From assembly GCA_014377495.1 (NCBI GenBank), contig JACMPN010000345.1:1-11402 (forward strand): a stretch of DNA of 11,402 bases, given 5' to 3'. Shown piece by piece: positions 1 through 5,908 of the stretch. Source of the stretch: Candidatus Sericytochromatia bacterium (lineage in GTDB: Bacteria > Cyanobacteriota > Sericytochromatia > JACMPN01). Numbering within the stretch: position 1 is the first letter of the stretch; the number at the start of each line of letters is the position of its first letter. Both the position numbers and the translations under genes were made by a program. Under the pieces are notes generated by a model, which searched no databases, was not told where the DNA came from, and saw only the letters and a list, made by a program, of their open reading frames with translations.

Positions 1-152
1 ATGCCGGCCGGTCCACGGAGTTCCCCCGGCCGCTGGCCCCCAACCGCCTGTACGAGCCGGCCCTTTCAGGTCAGCCCGAGCCCGGCATCGCCCAAGACCG
101 TGGCGACGACTTGGCCGACCTGGGGTATGACGACGACGAACCCGACGAGTAA
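1..152 (+). CDS. C-terminus of an unidentified protein with an acidic tail (5' end outside window)
   Basis: An open frame enters from the left edge (codons from position 3) and stops at TAA 150-152, giving 49 visible residues. They begin with a Pro/Arg-rich stretch (EFPRPLAPNRLYEP) and end in a strongly acidic tail (LADLGYDDDEPDE). Codon use is GC-rich like the rest of the window, which supports real coding. I do not recognise the family from this fragment. The ATG at position 1 is in another frame and is not a start for it. The gene converges on the minus-strand operon ending at 268, and a long palindrome begins on the last base of its stop codon. Confidence 0.55.
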   Translation, partial: AGRSTEFPRPLAPNRLYEPALSGQPEPGIAQDRGDDLADLGYDDDEPDE

Positions 153-235
153 GGGAGTGCCAGAGAGGTGCTGAGGAGCTGTCGTTAGGTCTCTCCTAGC
201 ACTCAAGCCGCCCAAGCACCTCTCTGACACTCCCT
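152..235. terminator. 84-nt stem-loop between convergent genes, probable bidirectional terminator
   Basis: Arms 152-172 and 215-235 are inverted complements over 21 positions with one mismatch (C160 opposite A227). The 42-nt interior holds a smaller possible hairpin (AGGAG 174-178 with CTCCT 193-197). The repeat starts on the last base of the TAA at 150-152 and lies 33 bp from the minus-strand stop at 268-270. This position between convergent stops fits a two-way terminator. There is no run of T directly after either arm; a T-rich stretch (TGTTTATTTTA) lies about 12 nt beyond the + strand stem. The stem is long for a simple intrinsic terminator, so a small palindromic mobile element is an alternative. 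Confidence 0.6.
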
Positions 236-267
236 GGCGGCGTTGTCTGTTTATTTTACGTTTCAGC

Positions 268-2838
268 TCAGCGCCGACGCAGGCGACGCAGGCGATTGTT
301 GTGGTGATCGACCACGATCAGGTCCTGACCGATGTACCCCACACCCGCCGGGCCGTCCAGGGTCGCCAGCTCGCCGGAGCCGCCGTCACCGGCAGACCCG
401 GCTGCGCCATTGCCGGCAAGCGTCGTGATCGTCCCTGTCGCATCGACCAGCCGGACCCGCTGATTGCCCCAATCGGAAATTGCCAACCGTCCCTGGGCAT
501 CGATCGCCAGGCCGTAGGGATAGTCGAGGCTGGCCGAGGTGGCGGGACCACCGTCCCCGCCGAATCCGGACGTGCCGTTGCCGGCGACCGTGCTGATCGT
601 GCCGGTCGAGGTGATTTTGCGGACCCGCCGGTTACCCCAGTCCACGACATAGATAGCGCCAGCGGCATCGATGGTCAGGCCCTGCGGCCAACTCAGGCTG
701 GCGGCCGTCGCAGCCCCGCCGTCCCCGGCATATCCGGAACTGCCGCTGCCGGCAAACACGTCGATCGTGCCCGTAGTCGCCACTTTGTAGATCCGGTGGT
801 TCCCGGCATCGCCAATGTAGAGGGCGCCGGCCCCGTCCACGGCAATCCCGTAGGGTGAGCGCAGGCCGACCGAAGTCGCCCCAGCGCCGGCCGTGGGCGT
901 ACCGAGGCTGCCGTTGCCGGCGACCGTGCTGATCGTGCCGTTGGTGGCGACCTTGCGGACCAGATGGTGGGTCGGATCCGTAAAAAAGAGGTTACCGCTA
1001 CCGTCCACAGCGACATCGAACGGATTGCCGATGGCCGCAGACGTGGCGGACCCACCATCGCCGTCGGCGCCCGCCTGACCGTTACCGGCAACTGTCGTGA
1101 TCATGCCATTGGGGGCGATCCTGCGGATCCGGTGGTTGAGGGTGTCGGCCACATAGGCGTTGCCGGTGCTGTCCGTGGCGAGCCCATAGGCACCGGATAG
1201 ATTGGCAGCCGTCGCCGCCCCATTATCACCCCCAAAGGCGGCGCCCCCCGTGCCGGCAAATCCGGACACATCGAACACGGAAGGCCGGCTGGGCTCAACC
1301 AACGGCACCGGATCCGAGGACGGGGTCGGGGTCGTTGACACCACTGGGATTGGGGTCGGAGTCGGCGTCACCGCCGGCGTCGGCGAGACGACCGGCGTGG
1401 GCGGCGGCGTGGGTGTCGGCGAAACGGCCGGCGTCGGCGTCGGTACGGGCACCGGGATCAGCCCTTCGAAGTTCAGGGCCGAGACACCGGAAAAATCGAC
1501 GGTTTCAGTGGCACTGCCCAAGACGAGTTGGCGGACCGTCTGGGTGTAACCGGCCAAACTCGCCCGGATCAGCACGCCGACTCCGGTGGTGACATCGTCG
1601 AAGCGGTATCGGCCGGCACTGTTGGTGATCAGCGCCCGCGACTGGACACCGTCCATGGAGAGCTGGACGTGAGCGCCGATGAGCGGCTTACCCACGCCAT
1701 CGGCTACAAAGCCTTCGATGACTGCCTTGGCTGGTGTCAGGCCCTGCCGGACCCGCCAGGCGGCTTCGTCACCATAGATTTCCAGATCCACCGCTTTGCC
1801 GGACCCATCCGTCAGACCCACGGTCACCCGAACGGGCGCCGGACCGCTGGGGGCTGCCCAGCGCATCTTTCCATCCTGACCGACGTCGAGCCGCTGCGGA
1901 TCTTCCGAAGTCCATTTCAGGCTGGCACCGCCGGTCTCGGAGAGCAGCTCGGTGCCGTCCCAGGGACTGCGGTAGACGACCCGGACACCGACGGGCTGAT
2001 TCCCTGCGACGGGCACGAACGCCACCAGTTTATCGGGGAGCAGGTCCACACCGAGCGGCCGCACCTCGACGGGGATCTCGACCTTGAGGCTGGCATCCTC
2101 CGCCAGACGGGCCGTGATCTTGGTCGTGAAGGCCGACAACCGGGGTGAGACTGTCGCCGAACGGTTGTCGCCGGCGGCGGTCACCTGCAGGGCATCGCTG
2201 TCGGTGGACCAGACGATGGGTAATATTGCCGCCCGATCCTCGCCGAGGTCGGCCCGGAAGAGCCGGATCTCAGGGCGTCCGGCCAACCGCAGCAGGTCGA
2301 GGCCCAGCTTGGTGGCGACGGCCGTGGACGGCGGCTTGATCAAAAACAGCTTGGCCGGGGACACCGAAAGGATGGGGCGCTGTGCACTGTTTTTGATCAG
2401 GCTGGCGCTGATCTCGACCGTCGTCGACACCTGATGGACTTGCAGGTTGGCGTCACGCCAGATGCAGGTGATCGTTTCCAGGTAGTCGCCGTCGACGATC
2501 ACCCGCCAGGTGGTCCCCGGCGCACTGTCGTTGGAAAAGGCGCCACGCCCCTCTTTGTCGACCCAGCGGATCTCCGCCGGCGTCACGCCCTCGGTGACCA
2601 GGCTCATGACGATCGAGCGCTTGACCCCGTCCACGGCGCCGGGCCGGACGTAGCCGCTCCCCAACTCCTGCTGCAGCCGGGCGATGGCCGTAGCCCGGGA
2701 GATGGTCGGGACGCTCCCGCCGAGACTCGTGCCGGCAGAAGGCCCGGTGCCGTCAGGAAACACGGGCAGCACCTGCCGACAGGCGGTCATCATCAGACAG
2801 ACCGTCACTGCGAGGAGGGGCCGTAATACGCCAGGCAT
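268..2838 (-). CDS. Surface lipoprotein with Ig-like domains, carboxypeptidase-regulatory-like domain, Thr/Pro stalk and C-terminal NHL beta-propeller
   Basis: Predicted lipid-anchored envelope protein of 856 residues. An N-terminal signal ends in a lipobox (MMTAC, Cys20). Residues about 45-145 form an unassigned globular part. About 150-360 hold Ig-like beta-sandwich segments (for example IVWSTDSDALQV, LKWTSEDPQRLDV). About 372-450 form a carboxypeptidase-regulatory-like domain (IEGFVADGVGKPLIGAHV). A low-complexity Thr/Pro linker (about 462-517) precedes six NHL-type blades to the C-terminus, with motifs such as NAYVADTLNHRIRRI and AGNG. The start is ATG 2838, with AAGGAA six nt upstream; a TTG one codon earlier is possible. 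It is the second gene of an operon, 34 bp after the stop of the 2873-3943 lipoprotein. NHL propellers usually bind ligands rather than catalyse, so an adhesive, scaffold or binding role is inferred. The protein ends in a basic tail (NRLRRLRRR). Confidence 0.92.
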   Translation of the reverse strand: MPGVLRPLLAVTVCLMMTACRQVLPVFPDGTGPSAGTSLGGSVPTISRATAIARLQQELGSGYVRPGAVDGVKRSIVMSLVTEGVTPAEIRWVDKEGRGAFSNDSAPGTTWRVIVDGDYLETITCIWRDANLQVHQVSTTVEISASLIKNSAQRPILSVSPAKLFLIKPPSTAVATKLGLDLLRLAGRPEIRLFRADLGEDRAAILPIVWSTDSDALQVTAAGDNRSATVSPRLSAFTTKITARLAEDASLKVEIPVEVRPLGVDLLPDKLVAFVPVAGNQPVGVRVVYRSPWDGTELLSETGGASLKWTSEDPQRLDVGQDGKMRWAAPSGPAPVRVTVGLTDGSGKAVDLEIYGDEAAWRVRQGLTPAKAVIEGFVADGVGKPLIGAHVQLSMDGVQSRALITNSAGRYRFDDVTTGVGVLIRASLAGYTQTVRQLVLGSATETVDFSGVSALNFEGLIPVPVPTPTPAVSPTPTPPPTPVVSPTPAVTPTPTPIPVVSTTPTPSSDPVPLVEPSRPSVFDVSGFAGTGGAAFGGDNGAATAANLSGAYGLATDSTGNAYVADTLNHRIRRIAPNGMITTVAGNGQAGADGDGGSATSAAIGNPFDVAVDGSGNLFFTDPTHHLVRKVATNGTISTVAGNGSLGTPTAGAGATSVGLRSPYGIAVDGAGALYIGDAGNHRIYKVATTGTIDVFAGSGSSGYAGDGGAATAASLSWPQGLTIDAAGAIYVVDWGNRRVRKITSTGTISTVAGNGTSGFGGDGGPATSASLDYPYGLAIDAQGRLAISDWGNQRVRLVDATGTITTLAGNGAAGSAGDGGSGELATLDGPAGVGYIGQDLIVVDHHNNRLRRLRRR
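277..1272 (-). repeat. Tandem NHL-repeat coding units, exact 168-bp period
   Basis: Five successive blades begin at the same motif (YGLA, FDVA, YGIA, QGLT, YGLA) exactly 56 residues apart, so the DNA period is 168 bp, with a divergent sixth blade at the end. Each unit carries a D-x-x-G-x-hydrophobic core, an N-(H/R/Q)-R-(hydrophobic)-(R/Y) motif and a (V/F/L)AG(N/S)G turn followed by a Gly/Asp-rich loop. The segment before the first blade (FAGTGGAAFGGDNG) matches the loop of the other units and could close the propeller with the last blade. Confidence 0.85.
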
Positions 2839-2872
2839 CAAACGTTCCTTTTCTGTAGCGGGACCGTCACGG

Positions 2873-3943
2873 TCAACTGCGTGGCCGGATGGTCAGCGTA
2901 ATCGGCTCGGTCACGCTCGGGTCGTAGTTCGAGCGGGCGGTGATCGTCACCGTGCTGCCCGCCGGGGCATCTTCCAGGGCCCGGACCGTTCCGGCGCCAT
3001 CCACCTGGGCTTTCGTCTTGTCACTGCTCTCCCAGCTAACGTCTTTGGAAGCGGCATCCGTGTGGATCACCCGCCCCCGGTCATCCGGGTTGGCATAGGT
3101 CAGAGTCGCTCCGAGGGCCAGGGTCGCCCCTGCCGGGACGGTGGTGCGGTCAAAGGTGAGGTTGATCTTCGTCGACAGGTAATTGACCTTGAGCAGGGCG
3201 GTGGCCCGTTGGTTACCATCCGTCTTGGAAAAGGCGACGACAGCCGTCTCGCCCACCTTGGCGCCGTTGGCCGGTCTGGCTGAGCCGGAGTCGCTGATCA
3301 CGACCAGTTCAGGATCCGCCGACTGCCAGCGGATCTCGTCCGGGTCGTAGGGCTTCTTTTCCTTTTCGTTGGTCTGGGCGTTGTAGCGGTACGTCGTGGC
3401 GCCGAAGGTCACTTTGCTGCGGATGCCCAGGCCGAGCAGCTGGTCTTCGGACAGGCCCAGCGACGGTGGCAACGGCCGGTAAAGGATGGCTGACTGCGGG
3501 GCCACGGTGACTTCGGGTGTCAGCTCAGCCAACTTGATCCGGCCGTTGGTGACGGGCAGGCGGATCTCGGTGTGATCGGTTTTGCCGCCGCTCTCGGCCG
3601 TCACCCGGATAATCGCCGTGCCGGTCGCCCCCGGTTTCGCAGCCCACTGCACGTTGGCCCCACGGTCGGCGCCGAGCGTCCCGAACTGCGTGGATTCCTT
3701 CCAACTGACGGTCACAGCACCGCCACCAGGGGCCGCCGTCTCGACGCCCAGGGTGACGGCGGTCAGGTCCTGACTGAGGGACGAGGTCCGCTTCGAGCGG
3801 ATCAGCGTGCCGCTGCCGTTGCCAGTAGCCGTGTCGACGGCTTGGGCCACGCCGGTCAGGATGTTGCTGACCAGCGTGTCCCGACACCCGACCAGGAGGC
3901 AGCCCAGGGTGACGGCAGCCGTCAAGGAACGGGGCAATGACAT
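2873..3943 (-). CDS. Ig-like-domain (Big_2-like) lipoprotein, first gene of minus-strand operon
   Basis: Predicted lipid-anchored protein of 356 residues. The start is ATG 3943, preceded by AGGAGA about 11 nt upstream; the in-frame ATG at 3970 has no ribosome-binding site and would put nine extra residues before the signal peptide. The signal peptide ends in lipobox LLVGC (Cys20). The rest is beta-rich: an Ig-like segment at about 60-135 (VTVSWKES..., VQWAAKPG), one at about 140-255 with a charged insert (YNAQTNEKEKKPYDPDE), and a clear Big_2-type domain at about 260-354 (VSWESSDKTKAQVDGAGTVRA). No catalytic motif is visible. Such domains usually serve adhesion or as spacers. It lies 34 bp before the NHL lipoprotein gene, and the two probably act together. 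The promoter is probably at 4094-4121. Confidence 0.9.
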   Translation of the reverse strand: MSLPRSLTAAVTLGCLLVGCRDTLVSNILTGVAQAVDTATGNGSGTLIRSKRTSSLSQDLTAVTLGVETAAPGGGAVTVSWKESTQFGTLGADRGANVQWAAKPGATGTAIIRVTAESGGKTDHTEIRLPVTNGRIKLAELTPEVTVAPQSAILYRPLPPSLGLSEDQLLGLGIRSKVTFGATTYRYNAQTNEKEKKPYDPDEIRWQSADPELVVISDSGSARPANGAKVGETAVVAFSKTDGNQRATALLKVNYLSTKINLTFDRTTVPAGATLALGATLTYANPDDRGRVIHTDAASKDVSWESSDKTKAQVDGAGTVRALEDAPAGSTVTITARSNYDPSVTEPITLTIRPRS

Positions 3944-4007
3944 CAAAACAGTTTCTCCTGCGGGCAACATCGAAATGAACAGTGGGCAAACCCCGGACGA
4001 ATGGCCC

Positions 4008-4034
4008 GCCCACCATACTATGCCGATGGTGGGC
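4008..4034. promoter_or_regulatory. Inverted repeat, hairpin in leader of minus-strand operon
   Basis: GCCCACCA (4008-4015) and TGGTGGGC (4027-4034) are perfect inverted complements around an 11-nt loop. If transcription starts near 4087, this is the second hairpin of the leader, about 65 nt before the start codon at 3943. No T-run follows it, so it is not an obvious attenuator. A protein-binding site is the alternative. Confidence 0.45.
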
Positions 4035-4038
4035 AGTC

Positions 4039-4076
4039 CTGCCGGTCGCTGGTGGTCTTCCGGAAGACGCCGGCAG
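4039..4076. promoter_or_regulatory. Nested palindrome with a perfect 14-bp core
   Basis: The core GTCTTCCGGAAGAC (4055-4068) is a perfect palindrome. It is flanked by CTGCCGG (4039-4045) and CCGGCAG (4070-4076), themselves perfect inverted complements; the 4045-4055 side has a 9-nt unpaired bulge and the other side one base. A gap-free 14-bp palindrome is typical of a dimeric regulator's site. It lies about 18 bp downstream of the minus-strand -10 candidate, where a bound protein could block transcription. It could also fold as leader RNA. Confidence 0.45.
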
Positions 4077-4093
4077 CCATCAGGAAGTTCCCC

Positions 4094-4121
4094 ATAATAG
4101 TCACCCGTGCCTTGATGTCAC
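4094..4121 (-). promoter_or_regulatory. Sigma-70-type promoter candidate for the 3943/2838 lipoprotein operon
   Basis: On the minus strand, GTGACA (4121-4116) and TATTAT (4099-4094) are each 5/6 matches to the consensus -35 and -10, separated by 16 bp. The expected start near 4087 gives a leader of about 140 nt containing two inverted repeats. Confidence 0.5.
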
Positions 4122-4192
4122 GGCCGGTCCCGGACAAACCGGGGAACCGATCGCCCCTGAATCACGTCACGTCCGATACGGCCCGGCAAAAA

Positions 4193-4236
4193 GCAACCGG
4201 CCACTCTGCCGGCCGGACCCCGCCGGACCCGGTTGC
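4193..4236. promoter_or_regulatory. GC-rich inverted repeat upstream of the 4273 gene
   Basis: GCAACCGG (4193-4200) and CCGGTTGC (4229-4236) are perfect inverted complements. The interior is also self-complementary (several CCGGC/GCCGG pairs), so the 44-nt block can fold tightly. It ends 36 nt before the start codon and could be a leader structure or regulator site. Confidence 0.35.
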
Positions 4237-4272
4237 GGCCACTCAGTCTGATGACCAGCATGGAGAGCAAGC

Positions 4273-5817
4273 ATGACCCAGCGATTCACATGGCGTGGCC
4301 CCGTCATCAGTGCCACCCTGTCCGCCGCACTGCTTGCCGGCTGCCCGTCGTCCACGCCGAGTGCCGTGACTCCCACCGCCAAGCCGTCCGGCACTGCCAG
4401 TACCGCCCCATCCGGCACCCCGACCGCCGCCCCGACGGGGACGCCGACGAGCGGTTCGGACGTTCCGGGCGCAACGCCGACCCCCTCCGGCCTGCCCAGC
4501 ACGCCTGACACCTCCAGCCGGGCGACGATCCAAGGCGTCGTGGTTGACGATAAGGGCGTGCGTTTGGACGGGGTCACCGTCACCGGCAAGGTGCTGGGCG
4601 CCGGGACATTCTCCAACGGCTCGGACACGCTGACCGTCACGACCCAAGTTGGCAGCTATGCCCTGAACGGCGCCCCCACCGGATCGACGATCCTGATCAC
4701 GGCCAGCAAAGTGGGCCTGACACGCCGCCAGCGGACGATCGTGCCTCTGTCCAACCTCCAGGGCAGCACGGACATCAACAATGTCAGCTTCGGCGGCACA
4801 TCAGACCCGGCCTATGCCTTTTCCGACGCGCCTGAGGTGGTGTCCTTCACCCCGGCCAAAGACGCCACGGGCGTGGATGCGAACACGGCGTTCACCCTGA
4901 CGTTCAGCGAACCGGTGAACACGCAGGACGTCGAAAACGCCTTTGCCATCTATGTGGCCGGCCCGATCACGACACCCGGGACACTGAGCGATACGGACAG
5001 TTACATGCTCACGGCGCTCACCGACGACGGCAATCCGGCCAAACTGCTTTACACATACGATTCCAAACGCGATGACGGTGCGGTTGCCAACACGGCGACC
5101 GTGGTCCGCAACTCCGCGATGCCGATCTATGACAGCCGCAGCTTCTCCGCCGCCTGGTCGAACAACAACCAGACCGTCACGTTCACGCCCCGGCCAGGGG
5201 TCAGACTGCCGACCGACAAGGACAGCAGCAAGCTTCCGCAATACGCCGTTTCCTTTAAGGACGGTGCCATCCGTGATGCCGCCGGCACTGGCCGTTCGGA
5301 TTCCTGGTTCCGGGTGAGCCCCGCCCAGGTCGGCCGGGCCGGCTACAGGTTCACTGTCGCCGCCGACACCGGCGCCCCCGTCGTTTCCGCCATCACCGGC
5401 CTAAGCGGGGGAGACGTCGCCGGCGGCAACACCAATCGGATCCGCGTACAGTTCAATGAGCCGATGCACCTGTTCCCGGCCAACTACGGCGGCAAAGCCA
5501 TCCCGGGCATCGGTGCCCCCATGAGCGCCGCCAGGGCCGGCAACTTCAATTACGCCCTCAAGGAAACCCTCGTCGGCGGTGTGGCGGATGCTGACTTGGT
5601 CGCCACCACCAGTCAGGCTGGCGTGTCGTTCCTGACAGACCCCACCCGCAGCACGGTCGAGTTCAGCATCCGCAACGATGACCCACTCGCCGCCGGCACT
5701 GGTTTTACCATCGGCAACCTGATCTGGGTGAAAGCCGGGGCCGCCATCACCGATCCGGCCGGTAATCCCGTGACTACGTCGAACAACCTCCATCTCAGGA
5801 GCGGCCGCGTGATCTGA
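4273..5817 (+). CDS. Lipoprotein with Thr/Pro linker, carboxypeptidase-regulatory-like and Big_5-type Ig-like domains
   Basis: Predicted lipid-anchored surface protein of 514 residues. ATG 4273 follows GGAG at 7-nt spacing. The signal peptide ends in lipobox LLAGC (Cys24). Residues 25-83 are a Ser/Thr/Pro/Gly-rich linker. About 84-173 form a carboxypeptidase-regulatory-like beta sandwich (ATIQGVVVDDKGVRLDGVTV). About 188-350 match Big_5/SbsA-type Ig-like domains (VVSFTPAKDATGVDANTAF...FTLTFSEPV; GAIRDAAGTG). About 368-508 form a second one (RIRVQFNEPM; AAITDPAGNPV). No catalytic motif is visible. It diverges from the minus-strand lipoprotein operon and shares a domain type with the NHL protein, which suggests one envelope system. 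It probably acts as an adhesin or scaffold; the ligand is unknown. Confidence 0.9.
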   Translation: MTQRFTWRGPVISATLSAALLAGCPSSTPSAVTPTAKPSGTASTAPSGTPTAAPTGTPTSGSDVPGATPTPSGLPSTPDTSSRATIQGVVVDDKGVRLDGVTVTGKVLGAGTFSNGSDTLTVTTQVGSYALNGAPTGSTILITASKVGLTRRQRTIVPLSNLQGSTDINNVSFGGTSDPAYAFSDAPEVVSFTPAKDATGVDANTAFTLTFSEPVNTQDVENAFAIYVAGPITTPGTLSDTDSYMLTALTDDGNPAKLLYTYDSKRDDGAVANTATVVRNSAMPIYDSRSFSAAWSNNNQTVTFTPRPGVRLPTDKDSSKLPQYAVSFKDGAIRDAAGTGRSDSWFRVSPAQVGRAGYRFTVAADTGAPVVSAITGLSGGDVAGGNTNRIRVQFNEPMHLFPANYGGKAIPGIGAPMSAARAGNFNYALKETLVGGVADADLVATTSQAGVSFLTDPTRSTVEFSIRNDDPLAAGTGFTIGNLIWVKAGAAITDPAGNPVTTSNNLHLRSGRVI

Positions 5818-5882
5818 TCCTGAACCGCTGCGACGCATGGTCGGCGCGTGATCGGGGTATAGAGAATTAAGTGATTTGCTGA

Positions 5883-5900
5883 TGCGCCTTCGGTGGCGCA
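5883..5900 (+). promoter_or_regulatory. Hairpin immediately before the ribosome-binding site of the 5909 gene
   Basis: TGCGCC (5883-5888) and GGCGCA (5895-5900) pair perfectly around TTCGGT, containing the stable TTCG-type loop. The stem abuts AGGA (5900-5903), the probable ribosome-binding site for ATG 5909. No T-run follows, so it is a poor terminator; a translation-tuning or mRNA-stabilising hairpin fits better. Confidence 0.45.
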
Positions 5901-5908
5901 GGACGTCT

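Larger units (their letters stand above)
3944..4272. other. Divergent intergenic region with promoter and clustered inverted repeats
   Basis: This 329-bp gap separates two oppositely directed lipoprotein transcription units. Open frames crossing it are short, overlap one another on both strands and lack ribosome-binding sites, so I see no gene. It contains a minus-strand promoter candidate (4094-4121), two strong inverted repeats downstream of it (4008-4034 and 4039-4076), and a GC-rich inverted repeat near the + strand gene (4193-4236). I found no convincing -35/-10 pair for the + strand gene at 4273. Confidence 0.7.

Noticed and set aside
181..195. GTTAGGT in the loop of the first palindrome as an integron attC core
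   Set aside because: In attC sites this core lies at the outer end of the stem with a complementary partner; here it is central and unpaired, and there is no integrase.
1290..1455. Repetitive GTCGGCGT-type DNA as a satellite or CRISPR-like array
   Set aside because: The repeats are irregular and fully explained by the Thr/Pro linker codons of the lipoprotein.
301..2826. Several + strand open frames of 100-200 codons opposite the NHL lipoprotein gene
   Set aside because: They are mirrors of the GC-rich minus-strand gene, rich in Arg/Pro/Gly/Asp, without ribosome-binding sites or recognisable motifs.
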